From assembly GCF_016458275.1 (NCBI RefSeq), contig NZ_JAEMHM010000008.1, forward strand, positions 1 to 64,000: DNA of 64,000 bases, written 5' to 3'. This document shows, piece after piece, positions 31,816 to 40,654 of the stretch. Every line of letters starts with the position of its first letter. Position 1 is the first letter of the stretch. Both the position numbers and the translations under genes were made by a program. Source of the stretch: Geomesophilobacter sediminis (GTDB lineage: Bacteria; Desulfobacterota; Desulfuromonadia; Geobacterales; Geobacteraceae). The notes beneath the pieces were generated by a model that was not told where the DNA came from, made no database searches, and saw only the letters and a program-made list of their open reading frames with translations.

Positions 31816-33660
31816 ATGAATGCATTGACTCTGATTTTCGTGGCGCTGTGTGTGTTCGCACTGGCTTACCGCTACTACGGCCTGTTCCTGGCGAACAAGG
31901 TGATGGGGCTCAACGACGCCCGGGTGACCCCTGCGGTCACCATGGCGGACGGGCACGATTACGTGAAGACCGACAAGTACGTCCTCTTCGGGCACCACTT
32001 CGCCGCCATCGCCGCGGCGGGCCCGCTTTTGGGACCGGTCCTCGCTGCCCAGTTCGGCTTTTTGCCCGGGGCGCTCTGGATCATCATCGGCTCGGTCCTG
32101 GCCGGCGCGGTCCACGACGCCATCGTCCTCTTCGCCTCGGTGCGCTACCAGGGGAAGAGCCTGTCGCTCATCGCCGAGAGCGAGATCGGCAAGGTCGCCG
32201 GCAAGGTCGCCTCGGTCGCCATCCTCTTCATCCTGATCCTCACCTTGGCCGGCCTCTCCATCGCCGTGGTGAACGCCATGTTCAACAGCCCCTGGGGGAC
32301 CTACACCGTCTTTTGCACCATCCCGATCGCCATGGTGATGGGGATCTACATGCAGAAGGTCCGCCCCGGCGACGTGAAGGGGGGGAGCGTGATCGGCGTG
32401 GTGCTTCTGGTCGCCGCCCTGGCCACCGGCCCCTACGTTGCCGCCGACCCGACCCTGGCCGCGCTCTTCACCTTCTCCAAAAAGCAGATCGCGCTGATCA
32501 TCCCGATCTACGGCTTCTTCGCCTCGGTTTTGCCGGTCTGGTTCCTGCTGGTCCCCCGTGACTACCTTTCCACCTACCTCAAAATCGGCACTATCGCGCT
32601 TTTGGCCCTGGGGATCGTCGCGGTCCATCCGCAGCTCCAGATGCCGGCCCTGACCCCGTTCGTCGCCGGCGGCGGCCCCATCATCCCCGGGGCGGTCTTC
32701 CCCTTCATCTTCATCACCATCGCCTGCGGCGCCCTCTCCGGGTTCCACGCCATCATCGGCACGGGGACCACGCCGAAGATGCTCGCCAACGAGAAGGACA
32801 TCCTCTTCGTCGGCTACGGCGCGATGCTCACCGAGGGATTCGTGGCGCTCATGGCGCTCATCGCCGCCTGCGTCCTGGTCCCCGCCGACTACTTCGCGAT
32901 CAACGCGGCCCCCAAGGCGTTTCAGGCCCTGCACCTCACCACGGTCAACCTCCCCGTCCTCGCCCAGGAGGTGGGTGAGCAGGTGCAGGGGCGTCCCGGC
33001 GGAGCCGTTTCCCTGGCCGTCGGCATGGCCTACATCTTCTCCGCGATCCCGTTCATGCGGAGCATGATGGCCTACTGGTACCACTTCGCCATCATGTTCG
33101 AAGCGGTCTTCATCCTCACCGCCGTCGACGCCGGCACCCGGGTCGGCCGCTACCTGCTGCAGGAGATGCTCGGCAAGGTCTCGCCGAAGTTCCTCGACAA
33201 CAAGTGGACCCCCGGGGTGATCGTCACCAGCCTCATCTTCACCTCTTCCTGGGGCTACCTGGTGTACACCGGCGACATCACCACCATCTGGCCGCTGTTC
33301 GGGATGAGCAACCAGCTTTTGGCCACCTGCGCCCTGATCGTCGGCACCACCATGCTGCTCAGGCTCGGCAAGGCGCGCTACGCCTGGGTGACCGCCGTCC
33401 CCGGCATTTTCATGATCCCGGTCACCATGACCGCCGGCTACCTGAACGTCACCAAGAACTTCCTCCCCAAGGGGCTCTACCTCCTGGTCGTCCTCTCGAT
33501 CGTGCTCATGGTGCTGATGGCGATCGTGTTTGTCGCGGCCTTCCGAAGGTGGTATCACCTCTTGAAGATCGAGGAGCGGGTGGAGGACGCCTACGGCGAC
33601 CTGGTTCTGGAGACGGTGGAACAAGACACGGAGTACGGTTCCGGGACGGCCCAGGACTAG
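31816..33660 (+). CDS. cstA: CstA-family peptide/pyruvate transporter
   Basis: The 614-residue inner-membrane protein has about 16 helices and matches CstA/BtsT throughout: YYGLFLANKVMGLNDARVTP, DGHDYVKTDKYVLFGHHFAA, GPLLGPVLAAQFGFLPGALW, SGFHAIIGTGTTPKMLANEK, and WPLFGMSNQLLATCALIVG. Relatives in E. coli import peptides (CstA) or pyruvate by proton symport (BtsT). Gene order LytS-LytTR-CstA favours pyruvate or a related C3 acid. ATG at 31816 with GGGGGAGA upstream. A hydroxyacid dehydrogenase and an FAH-family gene follow on the same strand, 16 bp and 1 kb away. Confidence 0.93.
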   Translation: MNALTLIFVALCVFALAYRYYGLFLANKVMGLNDARVTPAVTMADGHDYVKTDKYVLFGHHFAAIAAAGPLLGPVLAAQFGFLPGALWIIIGSVLAGAVHDAIVLFASVRYQGKSLSLIAESEIGKVAGKVASVAILFILILTLAGLSIAVVNAMFNSPWGTYTVFCTIPIAMVMGIYMQKVRPGDVKGGSVIGVVLLVAALATGPYVAADPTLAALFTFSKKQIALIIPIYGFFASVLPVWFLLVPRDYLSTYLKIGTIALLALGIVAVHPQLQMPALTPFVAGGGPIIPGAVFPFIFITIACGALSGFHAIIGTGTTPKMLANEKDILFVGYGAMLTEGFVALMALIAACVLVPADYFAINAAPKAFQALHLTTVNLPVLAQEVGEQVQGRPGGAVSLAVGMAYIFSAIPFMRSMMAYWYHFAIMFEAVFILTAVDAGTRVGRYLLQEMLGKVSPKFLDNKWTPGVIVTSLIFTSSWGYLVYTGDITTIWPLFGMSNQLLATCALIVGTTMLLRLGKARYAWVTAVPGIFMIPVTMTAGYLNVTKNFLPKGLYLLVVLSIVLMVLMAIVFVAAFRRWYHLLKIEERVEDAYGDLVLETVEQDTEYGSGTAQD

Positions 33661-33676
33661 CCGACAGGAGCGTTTC

Positions 33677-34564
33677 GTGAAGATAGCAACCTACTGGCAT
33701 GAAGGGATGCGGCGGGTCGGCCGGCTTTTCGCCGACGGCGCTTGCGTCTCCCCTTTCCTGATCGGGGGGCGGGCGTACGAAAACGGTGCGCTCGCCCTGT
33801 TCGAGCGGTTGGCGGCGGGGGAGGAATTGGAGCTGGGGGACCCGGTCCCGTTTGCCGCGGTGCAGCTCGACGCGCCGCTCCCCCGGCCGCGCCGCAACAT
33901 CTTCTGCGTCGGCAAGAACTACCACGCCCACGCCCGGGAGTTCGCCCAGAGCGGCTTCGACACGAGCTTGGCCAAGGGGGGCGACGAGGTCCCGACGGAA
34001 CCCATCATCTTCTCCAAGGTTCCCGAGTCGGTGATCGCCCCCGGTGCCGCCATCCGGATCCCGGCCGGGGTGTCGGACGCGGTCGATTACGAGGCGGAAC
34101 TTGCCGTGGTGATCGGCCGGGGTGGCCGCGGCATTCCCGCGGGGCGCGCCATGGAGCACGTCTGGGGGTACACCATCGTGAACGACGTGACCGCCCGCGA
34201 CTGGCAGCAGCGCCACAAACAGTGGCTCATGGGGAAGTCGTTCGATACCTTCTGCCCCATGGGCCCCTGGCTGGTCTCCGCCGACGAGTTCGACGGCGCC
34301 GACACCAGGGTCCGCTGCTGGGTCAACGGCGAACTGCGCCAGGATGCCCGCACCACCGATCTCATCTTCCCGATACCCAAGCTGATCGAAACCATTTCAG
34401 CCGGCATCACCCTCTATCCCGGCGACATCATCGCCACCGGGACACCGGCCGGGGTCGGGATCGGCTTCCAGCCGCCGCGCTATCTCCAGCCGGGGGACCT
34501 GGTGCGGATCGAGATCGACGGGATCGGCGTGCTGGAAAACCCGGTCGTCCTGGGACAGGGCTGA
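33677..34564 (+). CDS. Fumarylacetoacetate hydrolase (FAH)-family protein
   Basis: The 295-residue protein has a short N-terminal domain and a C-terminal FAH fold: NIFCVGKNYHAHAREF, KVPESVIAPGAAIRIP, DYEAELAVVIGRGGRGIP (metal-binding acidic residues), WGYTIVNDVTARDWQ, KSFDTFCPMGPWLV and PGDIIATGTPAGVG. Members hydrolyse or decarboxylate acylpyruvates, or decarboxylate oxaloacetate. It begins with GTG at 33677 (AGGAG upstream), 16 bp after cstA, so both are probably in one operon and share C3/C4 keto-acid metabolism. Confidence 0.9.
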   Translation: MKIATYWHEGMRRVGRLFADGACVSPFLIGGRAYENGALALFERLAAGEELELGDPVPFAAVQLDAPLPRPRRNIFCVGKNYHAHAREFAQSGFDTSLAKGGDEVPTEPIIFSKVPESVIAPGAAIRIPAGVSDAVDYEAELAVVIGRGGRGIPAGRAMEHVWGYTIVNDVTARDWQQRHKQWLMGKSFDTFCPMGPWLVSADEFDGADTRVRCWVNGELRQDARTTDLIFPIPKLIETISAGITLYPGDIIATGTPAGVGIGFQPPRYLQPGDLVRIEIDGIGVLENPVVLGQG

Positions 34565-34593
34565 ACCGGAGGAGTCCGAATCGGAAAGTCCTT

Positions 34594-34692
34594 TGATCCC
34601 TCCTTTGACAAAGGTGGGCAGTGAGAACCTTAGAGTCAAATCCCCATAAATCCGCATAAATCCCCCTTTGTTAAAGGGGGACTTCTTAAGGC
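34594..34692. repeat. CCCCCTTTG/CAAAGGGGG palindromic repeat, extended form
   Basis: A degenerate copy (TCCCTCCTTTGACAAAGGTG) is followed by AACCTTAGAGTCAAATCCCC and by the full palindrome TCCCCCTTTGTTAAAGGGGG. The AACCTTAGAG-CAAATCCCC-TAAATCC part matches the copy at 14129-14175. It separates the FAH-family and dehydrogenase genes. Confidence 0.82.
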
Positions 34693-34722
34693 GGCACGAT
34701 AGGATAAGGAGACGTCACACGT

Positions 34723-35712
34723 ATGACCAAAAGCAGCAAGATCGTGGTTCTGGACGGCTACACCATCAACCCCGGTGACAATCCCTGGACCCCCCTGGAA
34801 ATGCTGGGCGATTGCACCGTGTACGATCGCACCCCGCCTGAGCTCGTCGCCGAGCGTGCGGCCGACGCGGAGATCGTTCTTTTGAGCAAGGTGAAGCTCA
34901 ACGCGGATCTCCTCCAACGGCTCCCCAACCTGAAATACATCTCCATGCTGGCGACCGGCTACAACAACGTGGACGTGGGGGCCGCCGGGGCGCTCGGCAT
35001 TCCCGTTGCCAACGTGCCGGCCTATTCCACCGCATCGGTGGTTCAGACCACCTTTGCCCTGCTCATGGAACTGACGGTCAAGGTCTCCCTGCACGACGCC
35101 GCCGTGAAGGCGGGGGAGTGGGTGCGCTGCCCCGACCACTCCTTCTGGAAGGCGCCCATCGTCGAATTGGACGGTCGGACCATCGGAATCGTCGGCTATG
35201 GTGTCATCGGCAGGGGAGTGGCGCGGGTGGCCCACGCCTTCGGCATGAACGTCATTGCCTACGCCCCGAGAATCCCCCAGGACCCGGGGCCGGTTCCGGT
35301 CCGTTTCGTCCCTCTGGAGGAGCTTTTTGCCAGCGCCGACGTCGTGACCCTCAACTGCCCCCAGACCCCGGAGAACACCGGCTTTGTCAACGAGAGGCTT
35401 CTGGCGCGGATGAAACCGGACGCGTTTCTCATCAACGTCGCCCGGGGCGGGCTGGTGAACGAGGAGGATCTCACCTGCGCCCTGAAAAAGGGAGTGCTTG
35501 CCGGGGCCGGCCTGGATGTGGTCGCCCACGAGCCGATGCGTGCGGACAACCCCCTGTTGACCGCGCCGAACTGCGTCTTCACCCCGCACATTGCCTGGGC
35601 CTCGCTGGCCGCCCGGCAGCGGCTGATGGGGATCATCGCCGACAACGTCGCCTCCTATCTGGCCGGTGCCCCGATCAATGTGGTGAACCGCCCGTTTCTC
35701 GCCGCAGGCTGA
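34723..35712 (+). CDS. D-2-hydroxyacid dehydrogenase (hydroxypyruvate/glycerate reductase type)
   Basis: The 329-residue enzyme reduces 2-keto acids to D-2-hydroxyacids with NAD(P)H. It has the Rossmann motif GIVGYGVIGRGVARVAHAFG (GxGxxG), the catalytic Arg in INVARGGLVNEEDL, Glu in VVAHEPMRADNPLL and His in FTPHIAWAS. The substrate-loop sequence MLATGYNNVDVGAA is as in HprA-like enzymes. AAGGAG lies about 10 nt upstream. The location after cstA and the FAH-family gene fits keto-acid metabolism. A strong terminator follows. Confidence 0.92.
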   Translation: MTKSSKIVVLDGYTINPGDNPWTPLEMLGDCTVYDRTPPELVAERAADAEIVLLSKVKLNADLLQRLPNLKYISMLATGYNNVDVGAAGALGIPVANVPAYSTASVVQTTFALLMELTVKVSLHDAAVKAGEWVRCPDHSFWKAPIVELDGRTIGIVGYGVIGRGVARVAHAFGMNVIAYAPRIPQDPGPVPVRFVPLEELFASADVVTLNCPQTPENTGFVNERLLARMKPDAFLINVARGGLVNEEDLTCALKKGVLAGAGLDVVAHEPMRADNPLLTAPNCVFTPHIAWASLAARQRLMGIIADNVASYLAGAPINVVNRPFLAAG

Positions 35713-35742
35713 GCGGGAGAAGGGAACTCCCCGATTTGAAAA

Positions 35743-35779
35743 AGAGGCACCCGGTTTTCCACCGGGCGCCTCTTTTTTT
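35743..35779 (+). terminator. Intrinsic terminator after the dehydrogenase
   Basis: Hairpin GAGGCACCCGGT/ACCGGGCGCCTC, loop TTTCC, then seven T. Confidence 0.9.
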
Positions 35780-35840
35780 CGATCATCCGGAAATTCCGGG
35801 GACCGGAATGTTCCACGAAGCGCTGCTCCAGAACTCGCGT

Positions 35841-36066
35841 CTCTCCCTTTGCGAAGGGGGAACGCAAGAGCCGCGCCCGGTCTTTCGAGGAACAGGGGGG
35901 AGAGGGGTGAGGTCGCCTGTAGGAGCGACATTCCTGTCGCGATTGGTCTCTCTGACACAAGCAAGACGGCTGGCTTACCCTGTGGGAGCGCCATTCCTGG
36001 CGCGAATTACTGCGACCGCTGTTACCTCCTTCGGTGGATCGCGCCTGGAAAGGCGCTCCCACAGGA
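35841..36066. repeat. Palindromic repeats of both families
   Basis: A CCCTTTGCGAAGGGGG copy (35845) is followed by REP-like copies GTAGGAGCGACATTCCTGTC (35920), GTGGGAGCGCCATTCCTGGC (35983) and CGCGCCTGGAAAGGCGCTCC (36038). No gene is visible from 35780 to 36465. Confidence 0.85.
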
Positions 36067-36231
36067 AAATTTGCCTTCTAGTCGTTATTGAAGGCGCGGC
36101 ACTCCTGTTGCGAAGTAGCCGAAGATTGTGGCGGTGATGCCACGTTTCGAAAGAAAAGGCACTGGGTATATACCTGTGCCTTTTTCTTTCTTTGAGCCAT
36201 AGGGCATTACTGCTTCTTGCTCGTAACGGAC

Positions 36232-36318
36232 TGTAACAAAATGGACAGTCCATTTTGTTACATGTTGTGAAATATGGAGCGGTTATGAATTTGACTGTAA
36301 TAAAGTGGACAGTAATCG
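36232..36318. promoter_or_regulatory. 31-bp perfect palindrome and a third related site upstream of the XRE gene
   Basis: TGTAACAAAATGGAC (36232-36246) and GTCCATTTTGTTACA (36248-36262) are perfect 15-bp arms around one central A. A near-copy of one arm, TGTAATAAAGTGGAC followed by AGTA, lies at about 36296-36314. This fits an operator for a dimeric regulator, likely the XRE protein 200 bp downstream. Paired transposon ends are an alternative, as some insertion sequences end in AAAGTGGACA. Confidence 0.55.
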
Positions 36319-36465
36319 AATTTAATGGTTGGTGCGATTGACACGATTTCGCCTACTTATGTAATGAACACGGGGGAATTATGTAGGCATGCAATTTGTA
36401 AAGTCCACGACCTAAATGAGCTGATGTCGATAGCCGTTACCACATTCTGCGGTAGGGGAGATGCG

Positions 36466-36711
36466 ATGAGGCCGGTCAATGAGATCCTGGGGAAGAACCT
36501 GGCAGCATGGCGGGAGCAAAAGGGGTTGAAAATGGAAGCCGCGGCGAGGGAACTCGGCGTCTCCACCGCGACCTGGGGCCATTGGGAAACCGGCCGCCGC
36601 TTTCCCGCCATGAAGCAGCTTTCCTGCCTCGCCCAATACCTCGGCGTTCCCCCCTGCCGCCTGATAGCCAATTGCCCCGAAAGGTGCGACGGCTGCGATA
36701 AAGAGTCCTGA
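36466..36711 (+). CDS. XRE-family HTH transcriptional regulator
   Basis: The 81-residue protein has one HTH: KNLAAWREQKGLKMEAAARE, then LGVSTATWGHWETGRRFP and LAQYLGVPPCRLI. The C-terminus is Cys-rich (CPERCDGC), which may bind metal or sense redox state. The ATG at 36466 has GGGGAG about 7 nt upstream; an upstream in-frame ATG at 36325 gives a 47-residue extension with no recognised pattern. It is probably autoregulated through the palindromes at 36232-36318. Confidence 0.82.
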   Translation: MRPVNEILGKNLAAWREQKGLKMEAAARELGVSTATWGHWETGRRFPAMKQLSCLAQYLGVPPCRLIANCPERCDGCDKES

Positions 36712-36725
36712 CCACCTATAATCGT

Positions 36726-36751
36726 CATTTACACAAAATCCTCCACACGCC
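36726..36751. mobile_element. Solo end resembling the IS256-type terminal repeat
   Basis: CATTTACACAAAATCCTCCA followed by CACGCC resembles the IS256-type end at 684-712 (CATTTACACAAAGGATTTTA then CAGGCC). There is no transposase beside it. It may be a scar or a chance match. Confidence 0.35.
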
Positions 36752-36756
36752 CTAGA

Positions 36757-36828
36757 TCGGGAGGTGCACCCTTTAAATCGGGAGGTGTTCTCCGTATGTC
36801 GGGAGGCGCTCCTGTAAATCCGGCGGCG
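36757..36828. repeat. Four short dyad units at 20-21 bp spacing
   Basis: Units beginning TCGGGAGG or a variant start at 36757, 36778, 36799 and 36819. Each contains a small dyad: GGAGGTGCACC, GGAGGTGTTCTCC, GGAGGCGCTCC, CGGCGGCGCC. Such phased dyads could be a protein-binding array. They lie between the XRE gene and the bidirectional terminator. Confidence 0.6.
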
Positions 36829-36887
36829 CCTTAAAAAAATGGAGAGTGGGCTGGCTGGACAAAGTCCCGCTTTAGCACAAGGAAGAC

Positions 36888-36922
36888 AAAGGCACCCGGT
36901 TTGTACCGGGTGCCTTACTTTT
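36888..36922. terminator. Bidirectional terminator between the XRE and DoxX genes
   Basis: Hairpin AAAGGCACCCGGT/ACCGGGTGCCTTA flanked by A- and T-rich tails. It serves the convergent genes. Confidence 0.75.
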
Positions 36923-36945
36923 GTGGGGAGTTCGCCGATAACGTC

Positions 36946-37359
36946 TCAGTCCGGATGGTGTGGCGGTTCTTTGCCTGGCGCAAGCAACGCGTCGATGCTC
37001 CAGATACCGCTGCCGTGGGCGGAGATGTAGAGAAACGCGAAGCAGTAAAGGACCGCCAGCTCTCCCTGGTTCACGAGAGGGAGGAAGGCCTTGGGACCGT
37101 GTGCCATCCAGTACGCCACCGCCATCTGCCCGCTGGTGATGAAGGCCGCCCAGCCGGTGAAGAGCCCGAGCATGATCAGGGTGCCACCGACCAGCTCGAT
37201 GGACCCTGCGCCATAGGTGATGAAAGGTGGGACGCCGGGGGGCATTGGCATCGGATAGCCGAACAGCTTCTGGACGCCGTGGCAGAGGAAGAGAAAGCCG
37301 GCGAAAAACCGCATCAGTGCGTAACATTGCGCTTCGAACTTAGACGTGAGAGATCTCAC
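36946..37359 (-). CDS. DoxX-family membrane protein
   Basis: The 137-residue protein has four membrane helices and the DoxX pattern: ALMRFFAGFLFLCHGVQKLF, GAGSIELVGGTLIMLGLFTG, AFITSGQMAVAYWMAH, NQGELAVLYCFAFLYISAHG. DoxX-like proteins are often tied to thiol or oxidative-stress responses. The GTG start lies 7 nt after GGAGGTG. No operon partner is seen. Confidence 0.88.
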   Translation of the reverse strand: MRSLTSKFEAQCYALMRFFAGFLFLCHGVQKLFGYPMPMPPGVPPFITYGAGSIELVGGTLIMLGLFTGWAAFITSGQMAVAYWMAHGPKAFLPLVNQGELAVLYCFAFLYISAHGSGIWSIDALLAPGKEPPHHPD

Positions 37360-37549
37360 GGGAAACCACCTCCTGATCCGTATCTTGGCTGCCGATCAAC
37401 CAGCAGCAGGCTTGCTGCACCAACTGTCATTATAAATCCTACGGTGAGTACCTAATGCAGGAAAACGACCGGGAATCCTGTTGAAAAGGTTTGCTCTCTG
37501 GACTAGGCTACGGGGGCTGGTGCTCAGTGATGCCGGGAAGGAGAAGACC

Positions 37550-38482
37550 GTGAACTTTGCTGAATTTTTGGATCGCTACCCCTGCATTCTCGGAGAGGGG
37601 GCGCTGATCGAGCGGCTGCGCCGCCGGGAGGACCTGGAGCTCGATCCCTTTGTCGTCAACTCCGCGTTCATCTACGAAGAGGCCAAGCGGGGTGCCCTGG
37701 AAGCGCTCTGCCGCGATTACCTGGACATCGGGTGCGAATTCGGGCTGCCGCTCCTCATGTCCACGCCCACCTGGCGGGCGAGCCGGGAACGGATCGCGGC
37801 CGCCGGTCTGGAGGGGAGAGATCTTAACGCGGACAACGCGGCTTTTCTGGATCGCTTGCGGGAAAGTTACGGCGGGTATGCGGAAAAAATCCTCATCTGC
37901 GGCTTGATGAGCTGCAAAGGGAACGCCTACGAGCCGGCCGAGGCGCTCAGCGTCCAGGAGGCGGCCCAGTATCATGCGTGGCAGGCCGAACGGCTGGCGG
38001 CGACCAAAGTCGATTTTCTGCTCGCGGCGACGCTCCCGGCGCTTTCCGAGGCGACCGGGCTGGCGCTGGCGCTGGCAGCGACCGGGAAGCCGTATGTGGT
38101 GAGTTTCGTGGTCCGGCCCGCGGGGACGCTTTTGGACGGCACGCCGCTCAAAGATGCCATCGCTGCCATCGATGGCGTGGCCAATCCGAAACCGATCGGC
38201 TACCTGATCAACTGCACCCATGCTTCTTTTGCGCGGGCGGCTCTGCTGGATGAAACCAATTCCTCGCCGGAGGTGCGTCGCCGGATGATCGGGCTGCTCG
38301 CCAACACGGCGGCGCTCAGCCCGGAAGAGTTGGACGAAAGTGCCGAGCTGGTGGAGGAGGATCCCGAGGTGTTCGGGAGTTCGGTGGCGGGGCTTAGGGA
38401 TGAGCTGGGATTGAAGATCCTCGGCGGGTGCTGCGGGACGGATGGGCGGCATATCCGCGCGCTGGCGGAGCGGTTGCGGTGA
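37550..38482 (+). CDS. Homocysteine S-methyltransferase-domain protein
   Basis: The 310-residue protein has the zinc-site Cys residues of the family: one in LINCTHASF and a pair in LGGCCGTDGRHIRAL. The N-terminal pattern is ILGEGALIERLRRREDLELD, NSAFIYEEAKRGALEALCRD. Zinc activates homocysteine for methyl transfer from a donor such as S-methylmethionine. The family's usual GG pair near the N-terminus is EGA here, and the homocysteine-binding side is diverged, so the substrate may differ. The GTG at 37550 has GGGAAGGAG upstream and is preferred to an ATG at 37481. Confidence 0.82.
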   Translation: MNFAEFLDRYPCILGEGALIERLRRREDLELDPFVVNSAFIYEEAKRGALEALCRDYLDIGCEFGLPLLMSTPTWRASRERIAAAGLEGRDLNADNAAFLDRLRESYGGYAEKILICGLMSCKGNAYEPAEALSVQEAAQYHAWQAERLAATKVDFLLAATLPALSEATGLALALAATGKPYVVSFVVRPAGTLLDGTPLKDAIAAIDGVANPKPIGYLINCTHASFARAALLDETNSSPEVRRRMIGLLANTAALSPEELDESAELVEEDPEVFGSSVAGLRDELGLKILGGCCGTDGRHIRALAERLR

Positions 38483-38578
38483 GGTAGGGTGGGCACTTAG
38501 CCCACGCGGCGTAACCATCGGATCGGTGGGCGGGGGCTTCCCACCTGCGCCAGGCAAATATTCATCGCCTTTTTTGGG

Positions 38579-38642
38579 TAGGAGCGACATTCCTGTCGCG
38601 ATCACCGGCGGCATGCGCGCCTGGAAAGGCTCTCCCACAGGG
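38579..38642. repeat. REP-like palindrome pair
   Basis: GTAGGAGCGACATTCCTGTC at 38579 and CGCGCCTGGAAAGGCTCTCC at 38615 are inverted relative to each other, as in paired REP elements. No gene lies from 38483 to 38703. Confidence 0.85.
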
Positions 38643-38703
38643 TTGGCACCCGCACTGCTGGATACCCGGCTTCTGCTTTGTTTCGAAGATCGGGCTTTGG
38701 GTC

Positions 38704-39324
38704 TCAGCTCGCCACCTTCTGCTTGAAAAGCTTCAATCGGTAATAGGATTCCCGGTCGCGCTCGCCCAGGTATTGGGCGATGGTGCGGATCTGGCGGCTT
38801 AACGTCGGGAGCACGCGCTCTTCCAGGATCCTGGTCCTCCTGGTCACCCGGGCGATCTCGTCGCCCAGCCGCTTCATCTTGCTTTCCAATGCCGCTATCT
38901 CCAAAACCTCGGCCAAAACCCGCTCGAACCGATGGATCGCCTCCTCCAGGTGGGGCGTCGTGGCGCGGCAGTCGTAGCCCCGCTGTTGCGGTTCCCGCAC
39001 CGGCTCCTCACGAACGGTCAGTTCCCGGTAGGTAAGCCCCATCACGCTCCGCTCGGCAATCTCCACCCCCAGGTCTCGCGCCATCACTTTCTCCAGCGCT
39101 GCAATGAATCTTTCTCCCTCGTGGCCGCAGGCCAAGTGCAGCTCGGCCAAGGCCCGGGCGTATTCCCGGCTCACCTCGTCCCTGGAGCGCAGGAATGGCT
39201 CGGACACGGTCAGAAACTCGCGCATCAGGGCCAGGCGCCTCGCTTTGAGGATCGCCACGCTCCCGGTCACCGAGCGGGCCTTCTCTTTCAGGAGCAGGAG
39301 GTTGGTCCGGGTCGGGTTAATCAT
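38704..39324 (-). CDS. atpD: A/V-type ATP synthase subunit D (central stalk)
   Basis: The 206-residue protein is mainly long helices, with the family start PTRTNLLLLKEKARSVTGSV and LKARRLALMREF. The C-terminal helix has RLGDEIARVTRRTRILEERV and the LPTLSRQIRTIAQYLGERDR block. Subunit D is the rotor shaft inside the A3B3 head. Its ATG overlaps the atpB stop by 4 nt (ATGA). It is the last gene of the operon; REP-like repeats follow. Confidence 0.93.
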   Translation of the reverse strand: MINPTRTNLLLLKEKARSVTGSVAILKARRLALMREFLTVSEPFLRSRDEVSREYARALAELHLACGHEGERFIAALEKVMARDLGVEIAERSVMGLTYRELTVREEPVREPQQRGYDCRATTPHLEEAIHRFERVLAEVLEIAALESKMKRLGDEIARVTRRTRILEERVLPTLSRQIRTIAQYLGERDRESYYRLKLFKQKVAS

Positions 39325-40643
39325 GAATCCTCCAGGGAGAAGCGCTGCAAAAGGTCAATGCCGGCGTCGAGACTCCCCCCGATCTCGCGGCGGAGCGTCC
39401 CCTGGTGCACCAACTCCCGCTCGAAGGCCTCGGCAAACGAGAGGAGTTGCCGGTCGGCCGCCAGCATCCCCTCGCGCCCGACGATCGCCTCCAGGCGGCG
39501 CAGGTCGCGTCCCTTGGCGTAGTGACGGTAGAGCCGGTCCGCCACCTCGCGGTGGTCGGCGCGGGTGCGGCCGGCCCCGATCCCCCGCTGCATGAGCCGC
39601 GAGAGACTGGGGAGGACGTCGATCGGGGGAAAGACCCCCTGCTGGTGCAGCTCGCGCGAGAGGACGATCTGTCCCTCGGTGATGTACCCGGTTAGGTCCG
39701 GAATGGGGTGGGTGATGTCGTCTTCGGGCATGGTGAGGACCGGGATCATGGTGACCGAGCCGCTTTCCCCACCGATCCGGCCGGCGCGCTCGTAGAGGGA
39801 GGCGAGGTCGGAATACATATAACCGGGGTAGCCGCGGCGCCCGGGAAGTTCCTCGCGGGCGGTGGAGACCTCGCGCAGGGCGTCGCAGTAGTTGGTCATG
39901 TCGGTTACCAGGACCAGCACGTCCATGCCGCAGGCAAAGGCGAGATATTCGGCGCAGGTGAGGCCGAAGCGCGGCGCCAGTAAGCGCTCCACCACCGGTT
40001 CGTCGGCGCGGTTCACGAAGGCGACGAACCCGGTGTGCATCTCGGAGAGTACCTCCATGTAAAAGGAGTACTCCCGGTGGGTGAGCCCCAACGCCACGAA
40101 GACCACCGCGAACGCTCCGCCTCCCGAGAGCCGGGCGTTACGCAGGATTCCCGCGGCGAGTTCCAGCGAGGGGAGGCCGGCGTTGGAGAAGATCGGGAGC
40201 TTTTGCCCTTTTACCAGGGTGTTCAAGAGGTCGATCGCGGTGTAGCCGGTTTCAATGAACTCCTCGGGGCGGGCCCGGGCGGTCGGGTTGAGCGGAAGTC
40301 CGCTCACCGTTCCCCATCTTTCCGGGATATACATAGGAGCCCCGTCGATAGGGGCAAAGGAGCCGTTGAAGACGCGGCCGAGCGCCTTGCGGGAGAGGGG
40401 GACCTGGCGCACCGAGTCGGTGAAGACCACCGTGGCGTCGATATCGAGCCCGGCGGTCTCGCCGAAGACCTGGATCAGCACGGCGTTGCCGGTAATCTTC
40501 AGTACTTCGCCGGTAGCGCCGGCCCCGTCCGGGAATTCGACGCCCACCACCTCGCCGATGCGGGCGCCGAATACCCCCTCCACGAAGAGAAGGGGGCCGC
40601 GGACCGAGGTAATGGTGCGGTAGCTGTGTTCGGCAAGGCGCAT
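39321..40643 (-). CDS. atpB: A/V-type ATP synthase subunit B (non-catalytic)
   Basis: The 440-residue protein matches the B subunit: FVEGVFGARIGEVVGVEFPD, IDLLNTLVKGQKLPIFSNAG, LVTDMTNYCDALREVSTARE and ELPGRRGYPGYMYSDLASLY. Instead of a P-loop it has SNAGLPSLELAAGI, as expected for B, which lacks the catalytic Walker A. The ATG at 40643 is preferred; a longer frame runs into direct repeats of the intergenic spacer. It overlaps atpD by 4 nt and is separated from atpA by 132 bp, the only sizeable gap within the core. Confidence 0.94.
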   Translation of the reverse strand: MRLAEHSYRTITSVRGPLLFVEGVFGARIGEVVGVEFPDGAGATGEVLKITGNAVLIQVFGETAGLDIDATVVFTDSVRQVPLSRKALGRVFNGSFAPIDGAPMYIPERWGTVSGLPLNPTARARPEEFIETGYTAIDLLNTLVKGQKLPIFSNAGLPSLELAAGILRNARLSGGGAFAVVFVALGLTHREYSFYMEVLSEMHTGFVAFVNRADEPVVERLLAPRFGLTCAEYLAFACGMDVLVLVTDMTNYCDALREVSTAREELPGRRGYPGYMYSDLASLYERAGRIGGESGSVTMIPVLTMPEDDITHPIPDLTGYITEGQIVLSRELHQQGVFPPIDVLPSLSRLMQRGIGAGRTRADHREVADRLYRHYAKGRDLRRLEAIVGREGMLAADRQLLSFAEAFERELVHQGTLRREIGGSLDAGIDLLQRFSLEDS

Positions 40644-40654
40644 GGCAACCTCTG

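Noticed and set aside
31711-33624. 637-residue minus-strand open frame opposite cstA
   Set aside because: It is a low-complexity Gly/Asp/His-rich shadow of a clear CstA gene, an effect of high GC at third positions.
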